A stretch of DNA of 64,000 nt from Spirulina sp034932185 (GTDB lineage Bacteria > Cyanobacteriota > Cyanobacteriia > Cyanobacteriales > Spirulinaceae). This document shows, one piece after another, positions 27,880-36,311 of the stretch. The notes under the pieces are model-generated. The model ran no database searches and had not been told where the DNA came from. It saw nothing but the letters and a program-made list of their open reading frames with translations. The stretch is from contig NZ_JAYGHW010000001.1 of assembly GCF_034932185.1 (NCBI RefSeq), forward strand, positions 96,816 through 160,815, written 5' to 3'. The number at the start of each line of letters is the position of its first letter. The stretch's first letter is position 1. A program made the position numbers and the translations under genes.

Positions 27880-30443
27880 TCTGCTGATTCCTCGCGTGTG
27901 ATCTTCAGCACCTCCTCCGCCCCTGTCACCATTAAAGTCTGGATGGTGGCATAGGCGGCAGTCCAAGCTTGCTTAACTTCCTCTGTCCAAGCCTCTCCAA
28001 GACATTCTGCAAACGTCGCTAAAAAGACATCCCCCGCAAGGGCGTAATGTTCAGGTTGCACCCCATATTGCACATGGGTTGCTCCCAAACCCTTGAGTAC
28101 ACCAGAAAGTAGATCCGGGCGACGCAAATTCTCACAAACCAACTCAATACTGCTCCAGAGTTTTTGCTTTTGTTGGATAAAGTTGGTATTCACAAACATG
28201 GCACGGGCTTGAGGGAGACGCTCAAACAGGGTTTCATAAAAGCGATCTGTAAATTGTTGGGGATTTTTGATCAGAGCAAAGCTAGTTTCAAGCATTGTGA
28301 CTTGGAAGTTGTAATATTTTTGTTGACAACGATTGAGATAAACCCGCGCCCCTTGATCTCCAGGGTTGACTGCAACACATTGACTAAATAAAATTTCCGC
28401 ATGATCAAAGGCACAGAGACGGTAGTGGATGATTGCCGTTTCAAATATTTCTAGCATTTCCTGTTTCTTGACGCGAATCGGAAAGGGATCAGCATCAAAG
28501 ACTTCATAAATGGTCACATTTTCAGATTTGCCCCTGACCCGTACCCGATCTAATTCACGGATTTGATAGCAACAATCAAAGGAGTGAGTTTCTGATGAAG
28601 CATTGCCCAGGCGAGCATAGGTATGTTCGCTGATCAGGAGGGGAATACCATATTCCTTTGTCAAGTTTTCAATACGAGAGGCTAAATTTACCGCATCACT
28701 GATCACGGTGCTATCCATCCGATTTTCACCCCCAACGGTTCCTAACATCAGGATTCCTGTATTGATTCCGATCCCAATTTCAATGGGGTTTTGTTGTTGC
28801 TGGATGCGTTGAGCATTGTATTGTTTGAGTTTTTCCAGCATAGCAATACCGGCATTAATGGCATCTCTCGGTGAGCCGGGGAATAGGGCCATAATTGCAT
28901 CGCCAATATACTTATCAATAAAACCATTTTGATCTGAAATGGCCGATTCCATCCAAGCTAAATAAATATTGATAAACTCAAAAGTTTCCCTTGGGGTCAT
29001 CTGCTCAGACATGGAGGTAAAGTTGCGAATATCGGCAAAGAGTACCGACATTTCCTGTTGTACATGATCCCCGACATGAATTTCAGTGACACTGCTAACT
29101 TGTAAAAATTCTAAATACTGATTGGGGAGAAATCGACTGTAGGCGGTAATGAGATTATCCTGCTCCTGTTCCCGCTTTTGTAATTCTTGAAAGTTCGCTT
29201 GGAGTTGAACGGCCATTTTTTGAAAGGCAATATTTAACCCTTGAAATTCGAGGATGCTACTGGGGGCGATCGCCGGGCTGAGTTCCCCTGTGGCAATCTC
29301 ATTGGCCGCTTCAGAAAGACGGGTAATGGGTCGGACAATCCGGCGGGCAGTCCAGAGGGCAATGGCGATCGCTCCCGTTAATGCCACAATCATCAGGAAC
29401 ATAGCATTGCGGTTCTGGGCATAGATGCCGGCCATGAAATCCGCCTCTGGAATGGTTACGACAATTAACCAATCCAGGCCATGGGTATCGCGAAAAGGTA
29501 AAACCTGGACAAAATATTTTTGCTGATTTAAGGTGAAATCCAATTGCTGCGATCGCTCAATTTGATCCCAGCCACCAAATCTTGTTTGCAAATAAGCCGC
29601 CGTATCCCGAATTAACACCGATTCACTTTGCTGTGCTGTGAGCAATACGGAATCATCCCCTGTCCCCACGGTTAACGGTTCATCGGTAGAACTGGAAATT
29701 AGGCGGCCCGTTGTATCCACCACAAAAGCTTGACCTGTTTTGCCAATCTGGAGTTTTGATAAAAATTGACGAAAATCAGTGGGGGTTGAGACATCCGTGG
29801 CACAAACCCCCAAGAGTTTGCCATCACTGCTATAGACGGGGCGAGCGGCGGTAATGGTGGGTAAAAAGGTGGCAAAGTCGAGATAAATTTCACTCCAAGT
29901 CGGGCGTTGGGCAGCTACTGCGGCTTGATACCATGGCCGCGATCGCGGATCATAGGGGCCATCATCGGCCACAAAGCTCAGACGATTGCCCTGGACATCG
30001 GTATTGTAATAATGAAAGCGATAGTTTGTCTGCTTGCTTAAATTTTGTAGATAGGGTTTGCCGCCAAATTCCTGCGCCCCTACCCCCAAAAATTCCCCTT
30101 TTTCCGTACCACAATAGATGCTAAATAAAAACGGCGTAAATTGAAACTGCTGAAACATTTGGTGAATATTTTGGGGATTTTCAAAATCTAATTCTCCACC
30201 AATAAAAGCAGCGGCATTGAGTTGATTAATATTATGGGGACTGGTAAAATAGCCACTTAATTCTCGCTCAATGCGAGCTGTTAGCTCGCCTCGCAGTTGG
30301 GCCGCTAGGTCATTAATCGTGCGTTTTGAAGTTTGAAAGTAAATGTAACTGACTAACCCAATCACAATCGTGGTTTGGGCGATGAAAGGGATAATTAAAA
30401 TGGGAAGTAGGCGGTTGCGTTGCGAGATGCGGGGAAAAACCAT
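27876..30443 (-). CDS. Class III nucleotide cyclase with Cache, HAMP and a C-terminal globin
   Basis: 855 residues from ATG 30443 with GGAG 11 bases upstream; a TTG start further up is less likely. A first membrane segment (about 13-33), a Cache sensor, a second segment (about 340-360) with HAMP, then a class III cyclase (about 460-650) follow. The cyclase has both metal Asp residues (FADIRNF, YIGDAIMALF), the specificity Lys (FIDKY), a Thr (MDSTVISDAVN) and Asn/Arg (AVNLASRIE). This pattern suggests an adenylate cyclase. The last about 140 residues form a globin: TDRFYETLFERLPQARAMF, an E-helix Gln in QQKQKLW, and the proximal His in THVQYGVQPEHY (His790). A globin here should sense oxygen, NO or CO. 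The fusion order is unusual. Confidence 0.9.
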   Translation of the reverse strand: MVFPRISQRNRLLPILIIPFIAQTTIVIGLVSYIYFQTSKRTINDLAAQLRGELTARIERELSGYFTSPHNINQLNAAAFIGGELDFENPQNIHQMFQQFQFTPFLFSIYCGTEKGEFLGVGAQEFGGKPYLQNLSKQTNYRFHYYNTDVQGNRLSFVADDGPYDPRSRPWYQAAVAAQRPTWSEIYLDFATFLPTITAARPVYSSDGKLLGVCATDVSTPTDFRQFLSKLQIGKTGQAFVVDTTGRLISSSTDEPLTVGTGDDSVLLTAQQSESVLIRDTAAYLQTRFGGWDQIERSQQLDFTLNQQKYFVQVLPFRDTHGLDWLIVVTIPEADFMAGIYAQNRNAMFLMIVALTGAIAIALWTARRIVRPITRLSEAANEIATGELSPAIAPSSILEFQGLNIAFQKMAVQLQANFQELQKREQEQDNLITAYSRFLPNQYLEFLQVSSVTEIHVGDHVQQEMSVLFADIRNFTSMSEQMTPRETFEFINIYLAWMESAISDQNGFIDKYIGDAIMALFPGSPRDAINAGIAMLEKLKQYNAQRIQQQQNPIEIGIGINTGILMLGTVGGENRMDSTVISDAVNLASRIENLTKEYGIPLLISEHTYARLGNASSETHSFDCCYQIRELDRVRVRGKSENVTIYEVFDADPFPIRVKKQEMLEIFETAIIHYRLCAFDHAEILFSQCVAVNPGDQGARVYLNRCQQKYYNFQVTMLETSFALIKNPQQFTDRFYETLFERLPQARAMFVNTNFIQQKQKLWSSIELVCENLRRPDLLSGVLKGLGATHVQYGVQPEHYALAGDVFLATFAECLGEAWTEEVKQAWTAAYATIQTLMVTGAEEVLKITREESAD

Positions 30444-30802
30444 AGGAAAACTCCAAACTCTGAACAGGAATATTTGAAAGTCATACAAAAAAACAATCAA
30501 TCTTTACGGAGCCCACGATCTGAATTTTATCGGGTTGGGATGGCAAAAGGGGCCTTCTCGTTTAAAGATGTCATCGGAAATCTGGTCAGGCAAAACCCAA
30601 GATTCCTGGGGATGAGTTTGCCGAACCCCGGCCGCTCTGACTTCGACAGGCTCAGTCTTCGCTATTTTTCGGGTATAAAAGTCGGATTGCGTATCAATCC
30701 GCCAAGAACTAAAGTTCTTGGTTTATAGCAAAAGTGGGCTGTAGGTTTGGGGGAGAACCCGGTTTTAGGGTAGGATCAGCCTGCTTTTCTCCCCTTGCGT
30801 TC
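30444..30802. other. Intergenic region with a hairpin and repeat-like sequence
   Basis: It holds the promoters of the globin-cyclase and glycosyltransferase genes. CCAAGAAC/GTTCTTGG with a TAAA loop lies at 30702-30721. I see no convincing gene. Confidence 0.5.
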
Positions 30803-31978
30803 ATGCCCCAATCTATCATTGTGATCAGTGCGATCGCCTCCCTCTATCTCCTCCTCAGTTTGCCGATGATCGCCCTGCTCCTCGCCCGCCTCCTCAAGGG
30901 GCCTCAACGCCGTCCCCCCGTGGCTCCGGCTCTCTCCTCCACGGATCAATTGGGGGTGGTGAGCGTGATCATTCCTACCCTAAACGAAGCGGCTCGCCTT
31001 GGCCCCTGTTTGGCGGGGTTGCGTCGCCAAAGCTATGCCCTGCGGGAGGTAGTGGTGGTGGATAGTCGCTCCACTGATGGGACGGCGGCGTTGGTAGAGG
31101 CAGAGGCGAAGAGCGATCCGCGCTTTCGGGTGATTACCGATGATCCCCTCCCACCCGGTTGGGTGGGGCGACCTTGGGCGTTGGACTATGGGTTTCGCCA
31201 CAGTTCTCCCCATAGCCCTTGGGTGTTGGGCATTGATGCGGATACGCAGCCGCAACCGGGGTTAATTGCGGGATTGCTGGAGATTGCAGAAACTGAGGGC
31301 TATGATCTCATCTCCCTTTCCCCTCAATTTATTTTGAATCAACCGGGGGAATGGTGGCTACAACCGGCGTTGTTAATGACGCTGCTCTATCGCTTCGATC
31401 CTTCCGGAACCGATGCGGCCCACCCGGAGCGGGTGATGGCCAATGGGCAATGCTTTCTTTGTCGGCGGTCGGTGTTGGCGGCGATGGATGGCTATCAGGT
31501 GGCGCGGGGTTCCTTTTGTGATGATGTGACGTTGGCGCGGGCGATCGCCCTCCAAGGTTATCGCGTTGGGTTCCTCGATGGGCGCAGGGTGATCCGGGTG
31601 CGGATGTATGAGGGGATGGCGGAAACTTGGCGGGAATGGGGGCGATCGCTCGATCTCAAGGATGCGGCTACCCCTGGGCAAACTTGGGCGGATTGTTGGT
31701 TTTTAATGGTGACGCAGGGTTTACCGCTGTTGATCACGGTAGGAATAGCTTTGCTCTGGATTGGCGGGATTTGGACGTTGCCCTTGGCAATTTTGGGGGG
31801 GGTGAATGGGTTTTTGGTGTTGATTCGGTTTGCGTTGTTGGGGGCGATCGCGCCTAGTTATGCAGGGAAAAAACCGATCTGGTTTTGGCTTTCACCGTTT
31901 GCAGATTTGGCAGCGGTGGCGCGGATCATCCTTTCTGCTCAACAACAGCCTCGGCAATGGCGGGGCCGGGTTTATTGA
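30803..31978 (+). CDS. cruG: Family 2 glycosyltransferase, probably carotenoid-type (CruG-like)
   Basis: 391 residues from the ATG at 30803. An N-terminal membrane helix (IIVISAIASLYLLLSLPMIA) is followed by a GT-A glycosyltransferase fold (VSVIIPTLNEAARLGPCLAG, then VVVVDSRSTDGT, LGIDADTQPQP and GSFCDDVTLARA) and two or three C-terminal membrane helices (LLITVGIALLWIGGIW). This arrangement matches membrane-bound GT2 enzymes. The length, RSLDLKDA motif and overall pattern recall the cyanobacterial carotenoid 2'-O-glycosyltransferase CruG, used to make myxol glycosides; that identity is from memory. It could be another lipid glycosyltransferase. Confidence 0.7.
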   Translation: MPQSIIVISAIASLYLLLSLPMIALLLARLLKGPQRRPPVAPALSSTDQLGVVSVIIPTLNEAARLGPCLAGLRRQSYALREVVVVDSRSTDGTAALVEAEAKSDPRFRVITDDPLPPGWVGRPWALDYGFRHSSPHSPWVLGIDADTQPQPGLIAGLLEIAETEGYDLISLSPQFILNQPGEWWLQPALLMTLLYRFDPSGTDAAHPERVMANGQCFLCRRSVLAAMDGYQVARGSFCDDVTLARAIALQGYRVGFLDGRRVIRVRMYEGMAETWREWGRSLDLKDAATPGQTWADCWFLMVTQGLPLLITVGIALLWIGGIWTLPLAILGGVNGFLVLIRFALLGAIAPSYAGKKPIWFWLSPFADLAAVARIILSAQQQPRQWRGRVY

Positions 31979-32000
31979 GGGTTGCACAATGGCAAGCGTT

Positions 32001-32021
32001 GGGGCGCAAGCGTTGCGCCCC
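32001..32021. repeat. Palindrome GGGGCGCAA/TTGCGCCCC
   Basis: A perfect 9-bp stem with a 3-base loop between the convergent glycosyltransferase and gpsA genes. It is a G+C-rich sister of the dispersed GGGGCGAAAA palindrome. It could serve as a terminator for both genes, although no T-run follows. Confidence 0.7.
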
Positions 32022-32029
32022 TACAGGGG

Positions 32030-32962
32030 TCAAGACCACCAGTTTTCGCCTTCGGCTTTTAATTCCCTGGCCATTAAAGCCTCCACTGCCGCTATGGGGG
32101 TGATTTCGCCTTGTAATAACTGGTTAACGGCAATGGTAATTGGCAGGGTAATTTTGTGAGATTTGGCCACATTGAGTAAAACTGCGGCGGTATTCACGCC
32201 TTCTGCTGTGCCTTCGAGGTGGGCGAGAATTTGGGGGAGCGATCGCCCCTGGCCCAAGCTATAGCCCACCTGATAATTCCGCGACAGGGGACTGCTACAG
32301 GTGGCCAGTAAATCCCCTAAACCGGAGAGGCCGAAAAAGGTTTCCGGTTGCGCCCCCAAGGCCACACCGACCCGCACCATTTCCGGCAAGGCACGGGTGA
32401 GTAAGGCCGCTTTCGCATTGGTTCCCAGGGCTAAACCATCACAAACCCCGGCAGCGATCGCCATGACGTTTTTTAACGTCCCCCCCAATTCCGTCCCGAT
32501 GGGATCGCAGTTGAGATAAACGCGGAAATGATCACTAGCTAGGCAGGTTTGCACCTGGGTCGCCGCTGCAAAATCGGTGCTGGCCACCACCGTTGCTGCC
32601 GGTAAACCTTGGGCAATTTCCTTTGATAAATTGGGCCCTGATAAAACGACGATGGGATAGTGGGGGAAAGCGGCTTGCCAAAGTTGGGCGGGGGTTTGCT
32701 GGGTTTGCGTATCAAGGCCTTTAGTGGCAGTGACGAGGATCAGATCCTCTGGCAGGGGTAGGGTTGCAAGATGGGCGATCGCCCCCTCCACCCCCGCCAT
32801 GGCCACCGCCGAAACAACGATCCGACTCTCACCTAAACAGGCGGCTAAATCCAACGCTCCCCGCCGTGACCATACCTGTACCCGCTGTCCCGCCGCCGCC
32901 CCTAAGGCTGCCAAGCCCTCTCCCCAGGCCCCCGCCCCTAAAATCGTGATAGCGTCACCCAT
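32030..32962 (-). CDS. gpsA: NAD(P)H-dependent glycerol-3-phosphate dehydrogenase
   Basis: 310 residues from the ATG at 32962 (MGDAITILGAGAWGEGLAAL). The N-terminal Rossmann fold GAGAWG binds the nucleotide. LSGPNLSKEIA, GGTLKNVMAIAAGVCDGL (with the catalytic Lys) and FFGLSGLGDLLATC are classical GpsA motifs. It reduces dihydroxyacetone phosphate to sn-glycerol-3-phosphate, the backbone for glycerolipids, in the cytosol. Its start lies 24 bp from the divergent Nudix start, so the two share a very small intergenic space. Confidence 0.95.
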   Translation of the reverse strand: MGDAITILGAGAWGEGLAALGAAAGQRVQVWSRRGALDLAACLGESRIVVSAVAMAGVEGAIAHLATLPLPEDLILVTATKGLDTQTQQTPAQLWQAAFPHYPIVVLSGPNLSKEIAQGLPAATVVASTDFAAATQVQTCLASDHFRVYLNCDPIGTELGGTLKNVMAIAAGVCDGLALGTNAKAALLTRALPEMVRVGVALGAQPETFFGLSGLGDLLATCSSPLSRNYQVGYSLGQGRSLPQILAHLEGTAEGVNTAAVLLNVAKSHKITLPITIAVNQLLQGEITPIAAVEALMARELKAEGENWWS

Positions 32963-32986
32963 AAAACCTTTCCTATTGAACAACTC

Positions 32987-33415
32987 ATGACCTACCGCAA
33001 CCCCACCCCCACCGTCGATATCATTATCGAACTAAGCGATCGCCCTGATCGCCCGATCATCCTGATTGAGCGGCAAAATCCGCCCTATGGTTGGGCGATT
33101 CCGGGGGGGTTTGTGGACTATGGCGAGGCAGTGGAAACGGCGGCGCGGCGAGAAGCCCGCGAAGAAATTAGCCTTGATGTGACACTGGTTGAGCAGTTTT
33201 ACGTCTATTCCGATCCCCAGCGGGATCAGCGACAACACACGATCAGCATCGTGTTTATCGCCACCGCCAGCGGGGAACCCCGCGCCGCCGATGATGCCAA
33301 AACCGTTGGGCTATTCCTCCCCGATCGCCTCCCTGAACCGCTTTGTTTCGATCATGGCCAAATCTTGACAGATTACTGGCACTATCGCCAGGGGGGCGAT
33401 CGCCCCAAACTTTAA
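32987..33415 (+). CDS. Nudix hydrolase
   Basis: 142 residues. The Nudix box (G41-x5-E47-x7-REAREEI) is complete, with metal ligands in REAREE. It hydrolyses a nucleoside diphosphate linked to another moiety; ADP-ribose, dihydroneopterin triphosphate and NADH are all possible substrates, and sequence does not decide. The opening DIIIELSDRPDRPIILIERQ resembles the ADP-ribose and MutT-like subgroup. It is divergent from gpsA with only 24 bp between start codons. Confidence 0.93.
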   Translation: MTYRNPTPTVDIIIELSDRPDRPIILIERQNPPYGWAIPGGFVDYGEAVETAARREAREEISLDVTLVEQFYVYSDPQRDQRQHTISIVFIATASGEPRAADDAKTVGLFLPDRLPEPLCFDHGQILTDYWHYRQGGDRPKL

Positions 33416-33582
33416 CCGTTATCTCCTGTTTTTCAAGAATCAGCCGACAATCGCCTCGGTTTTTCCGTATATTCCCTAGGTTAGTCGTGACTTAGATCAC
33501 ACTGTACTGAATAATTGATCACATCATCAACCCCAGAGAGGGCGGATCATGGACATATCTACTTTCATGATGTGTAAATCCA

Positions 33583-33777
33583 GTGACACGAGCACCTTTA
33601 ATTCGCCGCTTGGTGGAGAAAGCGTTATACATTCGTCGCCTAACACCTGAAATTGAGAACGCGATCAATCTGGAATTAACCCGCATTGGTCATATTTCCG
33701 ATGTAGACTATGAAGCTCTTGAACTGCTCATGGCTGAAATGGATGCTGGGCGCATTCACTTGACCCCCAGCCGCTAA
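33583..33777 (+). CDS. Small conserved cyanobacterial protein
   Basis: 64 residues from the GTG at 33583; no in-frame ATG lies upstream before the promoter region. The highly charged helical sequence (LVEKALYIRRLTPEIENAIN, then ISDVDYEALELLMAEMDAG) is close to small hypothetical proteins I recall from many cyanobacteria. No function is known to me. It stands alone, with a 166-bp region upstream and a decayed copy of the dispersed palindrome downstream. Confidence 0.75.
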   Translation: MTRAPLIRRLVEKALYIRRLTPEIENAINLELTRIGHISDVDYEALELLMAEMDAGRIHLTPSR

Positions 33778-33957
33778 CCGCTCCCCCTTTCACGACCAAG
33801 CCGCATCTACACTGTGCTTGCCCATTAACAGCTTTTCCCGATCACACCCCTCAAAAATCTGCTGCTGAGGCAAAGTAGGGGCGAAAAAGTTTTGTGCCTC
33901 CAGCAGGCTTACGCCAACGCCCCTACTTTGTCGGATTCTGATCAAGTGGATTGCAGA

Positions 33958-34521
33958 TTAATTGAAGATGGGGGCGATCGCCACCTCAAACCCCGGCAAT
34001 AGCGGTGATGTGAGCGCATCCCCCACGCCTAACGTCGCTGCTCGCTCAAGCTGTGCCGCCACCCGTCGGTACACCTCCACCGTTTGCAGTTGCCAATTGA
34101 CAATCCAATATTCCTGCACCCCATAGCGGGAATAGAGTTTCAGTTTGATTTCGGTATCGCGCTGGATATTTTGCGATCCGGCGGAAAGCACTTCGACGAC
34201 CAATTCTGGCGCAACGATAAAATGCCCGGCTTCATCCAGGCCATGCTCTAAGCGGGCATTGCTGGCCCAAACGAGATCGGGGATCACGGCATCATAGGGC
34301 GAAAAGATTACACCGGGTGTACTGACGGGTTTGCCCAATTTCGTTTGGCGTGACCACAACTCTAATTCAAACTGAAGATTACCGCCTGCATTTTGATGGC
34401 GAATATGGGGGGCATGGGTCACGTACAGTTCTCCATCAACGATTTCATAACGTTTCCAGCCGCCATCGTCGGGCATGGCGGTTAAATCGCGGGTAGTCCA
34501 GCGGAGGCTAGGGGCAACCAT
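33958..34521 (-). CDS. Uma2-family (DUF820) endonuclease-like protein
   Basis: 187 residues from ATG 34521 (MVAPSLRWTTRDL). The PD-(D/E)XK-type core shows as YEIVDGELYVTHAPHIRHQ, IPDLVWASNA, and APELVVEVLSAGSQNIQRDT with IKLKLYSRYGVQEYWIVN. Uma2 proteins are abundant and mobile in cyanobacteria; most have no defined role. The catalytic Asp, Glu and Lys (PDLV, VVEV, KLK) are present. It marks the left edge of the accessory stretch. Confidence 0.9.
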   Translation of the reverse strand: MVAPSLRWTTRDLTAMPDDGGWKRYEIVDGELYVTHAPHIRHQNAGGNLQFELELWSRQTKLGKPVSTPGVIFSPYDAVIPDLVWASNARLEHGLDEAGHFIVAPELVVEVLSAGSQNIQRDTEIKLKLYSRYGVQEYWIVNWQLQTVEVYRRVAAQLERAATLGVGDALTSPLLPGFEVAIAPIFN

Positions 34522-34655
34522 CGGCAAGGGTGAAGGGTTCTAGGGATGGAACCAGTCTAGCGAAAATCGAAGGTTATCGCTGGAGATTAACCTATGGAAT
34601 CAAGAAAGACATGATATAAATCCGCTTAATCATATCGTCCAAAGCTGTCGGTGAT

Positions 34656-34683
34656 GTAGGGGCGAAAAATTTTTCGCCCTTAC
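34656..34683. repeat. Copy of the dispersed GGGGCGAAAA palindrome
   Basis: GTAGGGGCGAAAAAT followed by its near-complement TTTTCGCCCTTAC. Intergenic. Confidence 0.8.
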
Positions 34684-34731
34684 ATAAATCGATGCCAAAA
34701 TCGAATTTCCTATGAGTATTAATTAGGTTGT

Positions 34732-34947
34732 TTATGATATATATTCCTGAAAGTCATCTAGGGGAGTATCAAAATTATCGGTAATCCAGACTTTACCTTG
34801 CCAAACGCCTAGACCACCACGTTTGTTTAACATTGTTTTGGGCAATGCTTCAATTGAGCCAGTACATTGATCAGTGGTGATGATTTTCTGTAGAACAAAT
34901 AAACGTAATTGCATGCTCATTTGAAGAGAATTTAAACTATTTGTCAT
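34732..34947 (-). CDS. Small protein with an antitoxin-like tail
   Basis: 71 residues from ATG 34947, 14 bp downstream of the HExxH gene and likely cotranscribed with it. The C-terminal part (VWQGKVWITDNFDTPLDDF) resembles the acidic toxin-wrapping tail of VapB/DUF2281-type antitoxins (SDDFDEPL motif). The N-terminal half is not a clear DNA-binding domain. It may be an antitoxin fragment or an accessory protein of the peptide cluster. No toxin gene is adjacent. Confidence 0.5.
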   Translation of the reverse strand: MTNSLNSLQMSMQLRLFVLQKIITTDQCTGSIEALPKTMLNKRGGLGVWQGKVWITDNFDTPLDDFQEYIS

Positions 34948-34961
34948 CGTTTATTCATAAT

Positions 34962-36284
34962 TTATTTTTGACTTACTAAATGAGAATTTTCAGACTCCCA
35001 CTTTTTCCGATGTTCTTTTAATTTAGAATTAATTGAGTATTGCTCTTTTTTGGGAATTTCCGAGTCAAATTTATTGATATTTTCTTCTATTGCTTGAATC
35101 AATGCTTGACCAATTTCAGAAAATTCTGCATCATTTTTTAAGATTTTAATTGCAGTTTTTAGTTGTTTTTTTGTGGCATATACTATCTTTTTTAAATGCT
35201 TTTTTTTCAAAACAGGTATATCTTTATTCAGGAAATTATACCAAAACTCTAAAACAGCTTGAAACACATAAATTGCTTGTAAAATACCAGTAAGAGGTCG
35301 AGGATCATCACGCCAAGGAGAATAATGTATTTCTTCAGTGCTACCTCCTATAATAATTGGATCTAAATTTAATAAAGCATTAAGCTTATGATGATGATAT
35401 TCATGAACTAAAGACTCTACTATTACTGATGTATCTGACATCCAAGATAATACTAAAAGTCCAGGTATTTCTCGAAACGTTTGACTTTTGTGAACATCAG
35501 TAGCATGAGAATATATGGGACTTAACGATTGTATTCCAATTAACATTTCACTAGCTAAAAAATTTGAACAGCTATCTATCCAAAACCAAGCTTCTTCTAA
35601 GCTTAATAACCACTTAGCAATCGAAGTTGGTGTTAATTCTTCAAAGTTCAAATTGTAGCGACCAGCTAACTTAAAATTACTGTCAAAACTATTTAATTCA
35701 ATTCCATTTTTAAGATGGGGAATTTCTTTTTCAAGCATATCCAAAATCTGATCGCCATCCGTATGAATTTCAAAATGTCCATTGTTAGTAACAATGTGGA
35801 TTTTTTCAAGGGCTATATTATGAGGATGTTGTAAATAAATTCCTGCTCCAGGTATGGTAACAGTACCAGAATGATCAGTGTATATACAACAACTAAAACT
35901 CTCTATCTCGTCACACAACGCCATTGCCAAAAGAAACTTTTGGAAGGATTCTAAATGAACCTTAATGTGTATCCCTGGAAATAAAAAATGATCTTTTTGA
36001 TTAATTAATCGCCAAGCTGTATCTAACCAAGCACTAAAAGATGGATGCCCTAAAACCTTTTTTTGAGTAGCTTTAGAAAAAGATTTTACCAATTCAAAAT
36101 ACTGACTAAAATTGGTATCATGATTTAAACTAGGAAATTCTGACTGTAGCTGTTGATAAAAATTCGTAAATCTGAGCAATGTTCTATGATATTCTGTCAA
36201 AAAAATCGCATTGATCAATGGATCAGATGAACCTGTAGGGGAAACTAACTTTTTCACAGTGTCAGTATCTAGTTTTATAGCCAT
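34962..36284 (-). CDS. HExxH-motif protein, probable peptide beta-hydroxylase of a RiPP cluster
   Basis: 440 residues. Residues 294-298 form HEYHH, with following HKLN, within a helical domain. The context (VIVESLVHEYHHHKLNALLN) fits the mod_HExxH family that travels with FxsB-type radical SAM enzymes; some members act as alpha-ketoglutarate-dependent peptide beta-hydroxylases rather than proteases. The start ATG at 36284 is 27 bp after the maturase stop, so the two are probably translated from one message. The sequence is AT-rich and has no HIP1, unlike the flanks. What it modifies is inferred from context. Confidence 0.8.
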   Translation of the reverse strand: MAIKLDTDTVKKLVSPTGSSDPLINAIFLTEYHRTLLRFTNFYQQLQSEFPSLNHDTNFSQYFELVKSFSKATQKKVLGHPSFSAWLDTAWRLINQKDHFLFPGIHIKVHLESFQKFLLAMALCDEIESFSCCIYTDHSGTVTIPGAGIYLQHPHNIALEKIHIVTNNGHFEIHTDGDQILDMLEKEIPHLKNGIELNSFDSNFKLAGRYNLNFEELTPTSIAKWLLSLEEAWFWIDSCSNFLASEMLIGIQSLSPIYSHATDVHKSQTFREIPGLLVLSWMSDTSVIVESLVHEYHHHKLNALLNLDPIIIGGSTEEIHYSPWRDDPRPLTGILQAIYVFQAVLEFWYNFLNKDIPVLKKKHLKKIVYATKKQLKTAIKILKNDAEFSEIGQALIQAIEENINKFDSEIPKKEQYSINSKLKEHRKKWESENSHLVSQK

Positions 36285-36311
36285 AATGCAATATTCAGGC
36301 TTAAGATTATT

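Noticed and set aside
30420..30728. 102-codon frame between the globin-cyclase and the glycosyltransferase
   Set aside because: It includes a repeat-like hairpin and part of the cyclase 5' region; no family resemblance.
34962..36284. Zinc metalloprotease call for the HExxH gene
   Set aside because: The neighbouring maturase and the helical context fit the mod_HExxH family better than a standard protease; a protease role is not excluded.
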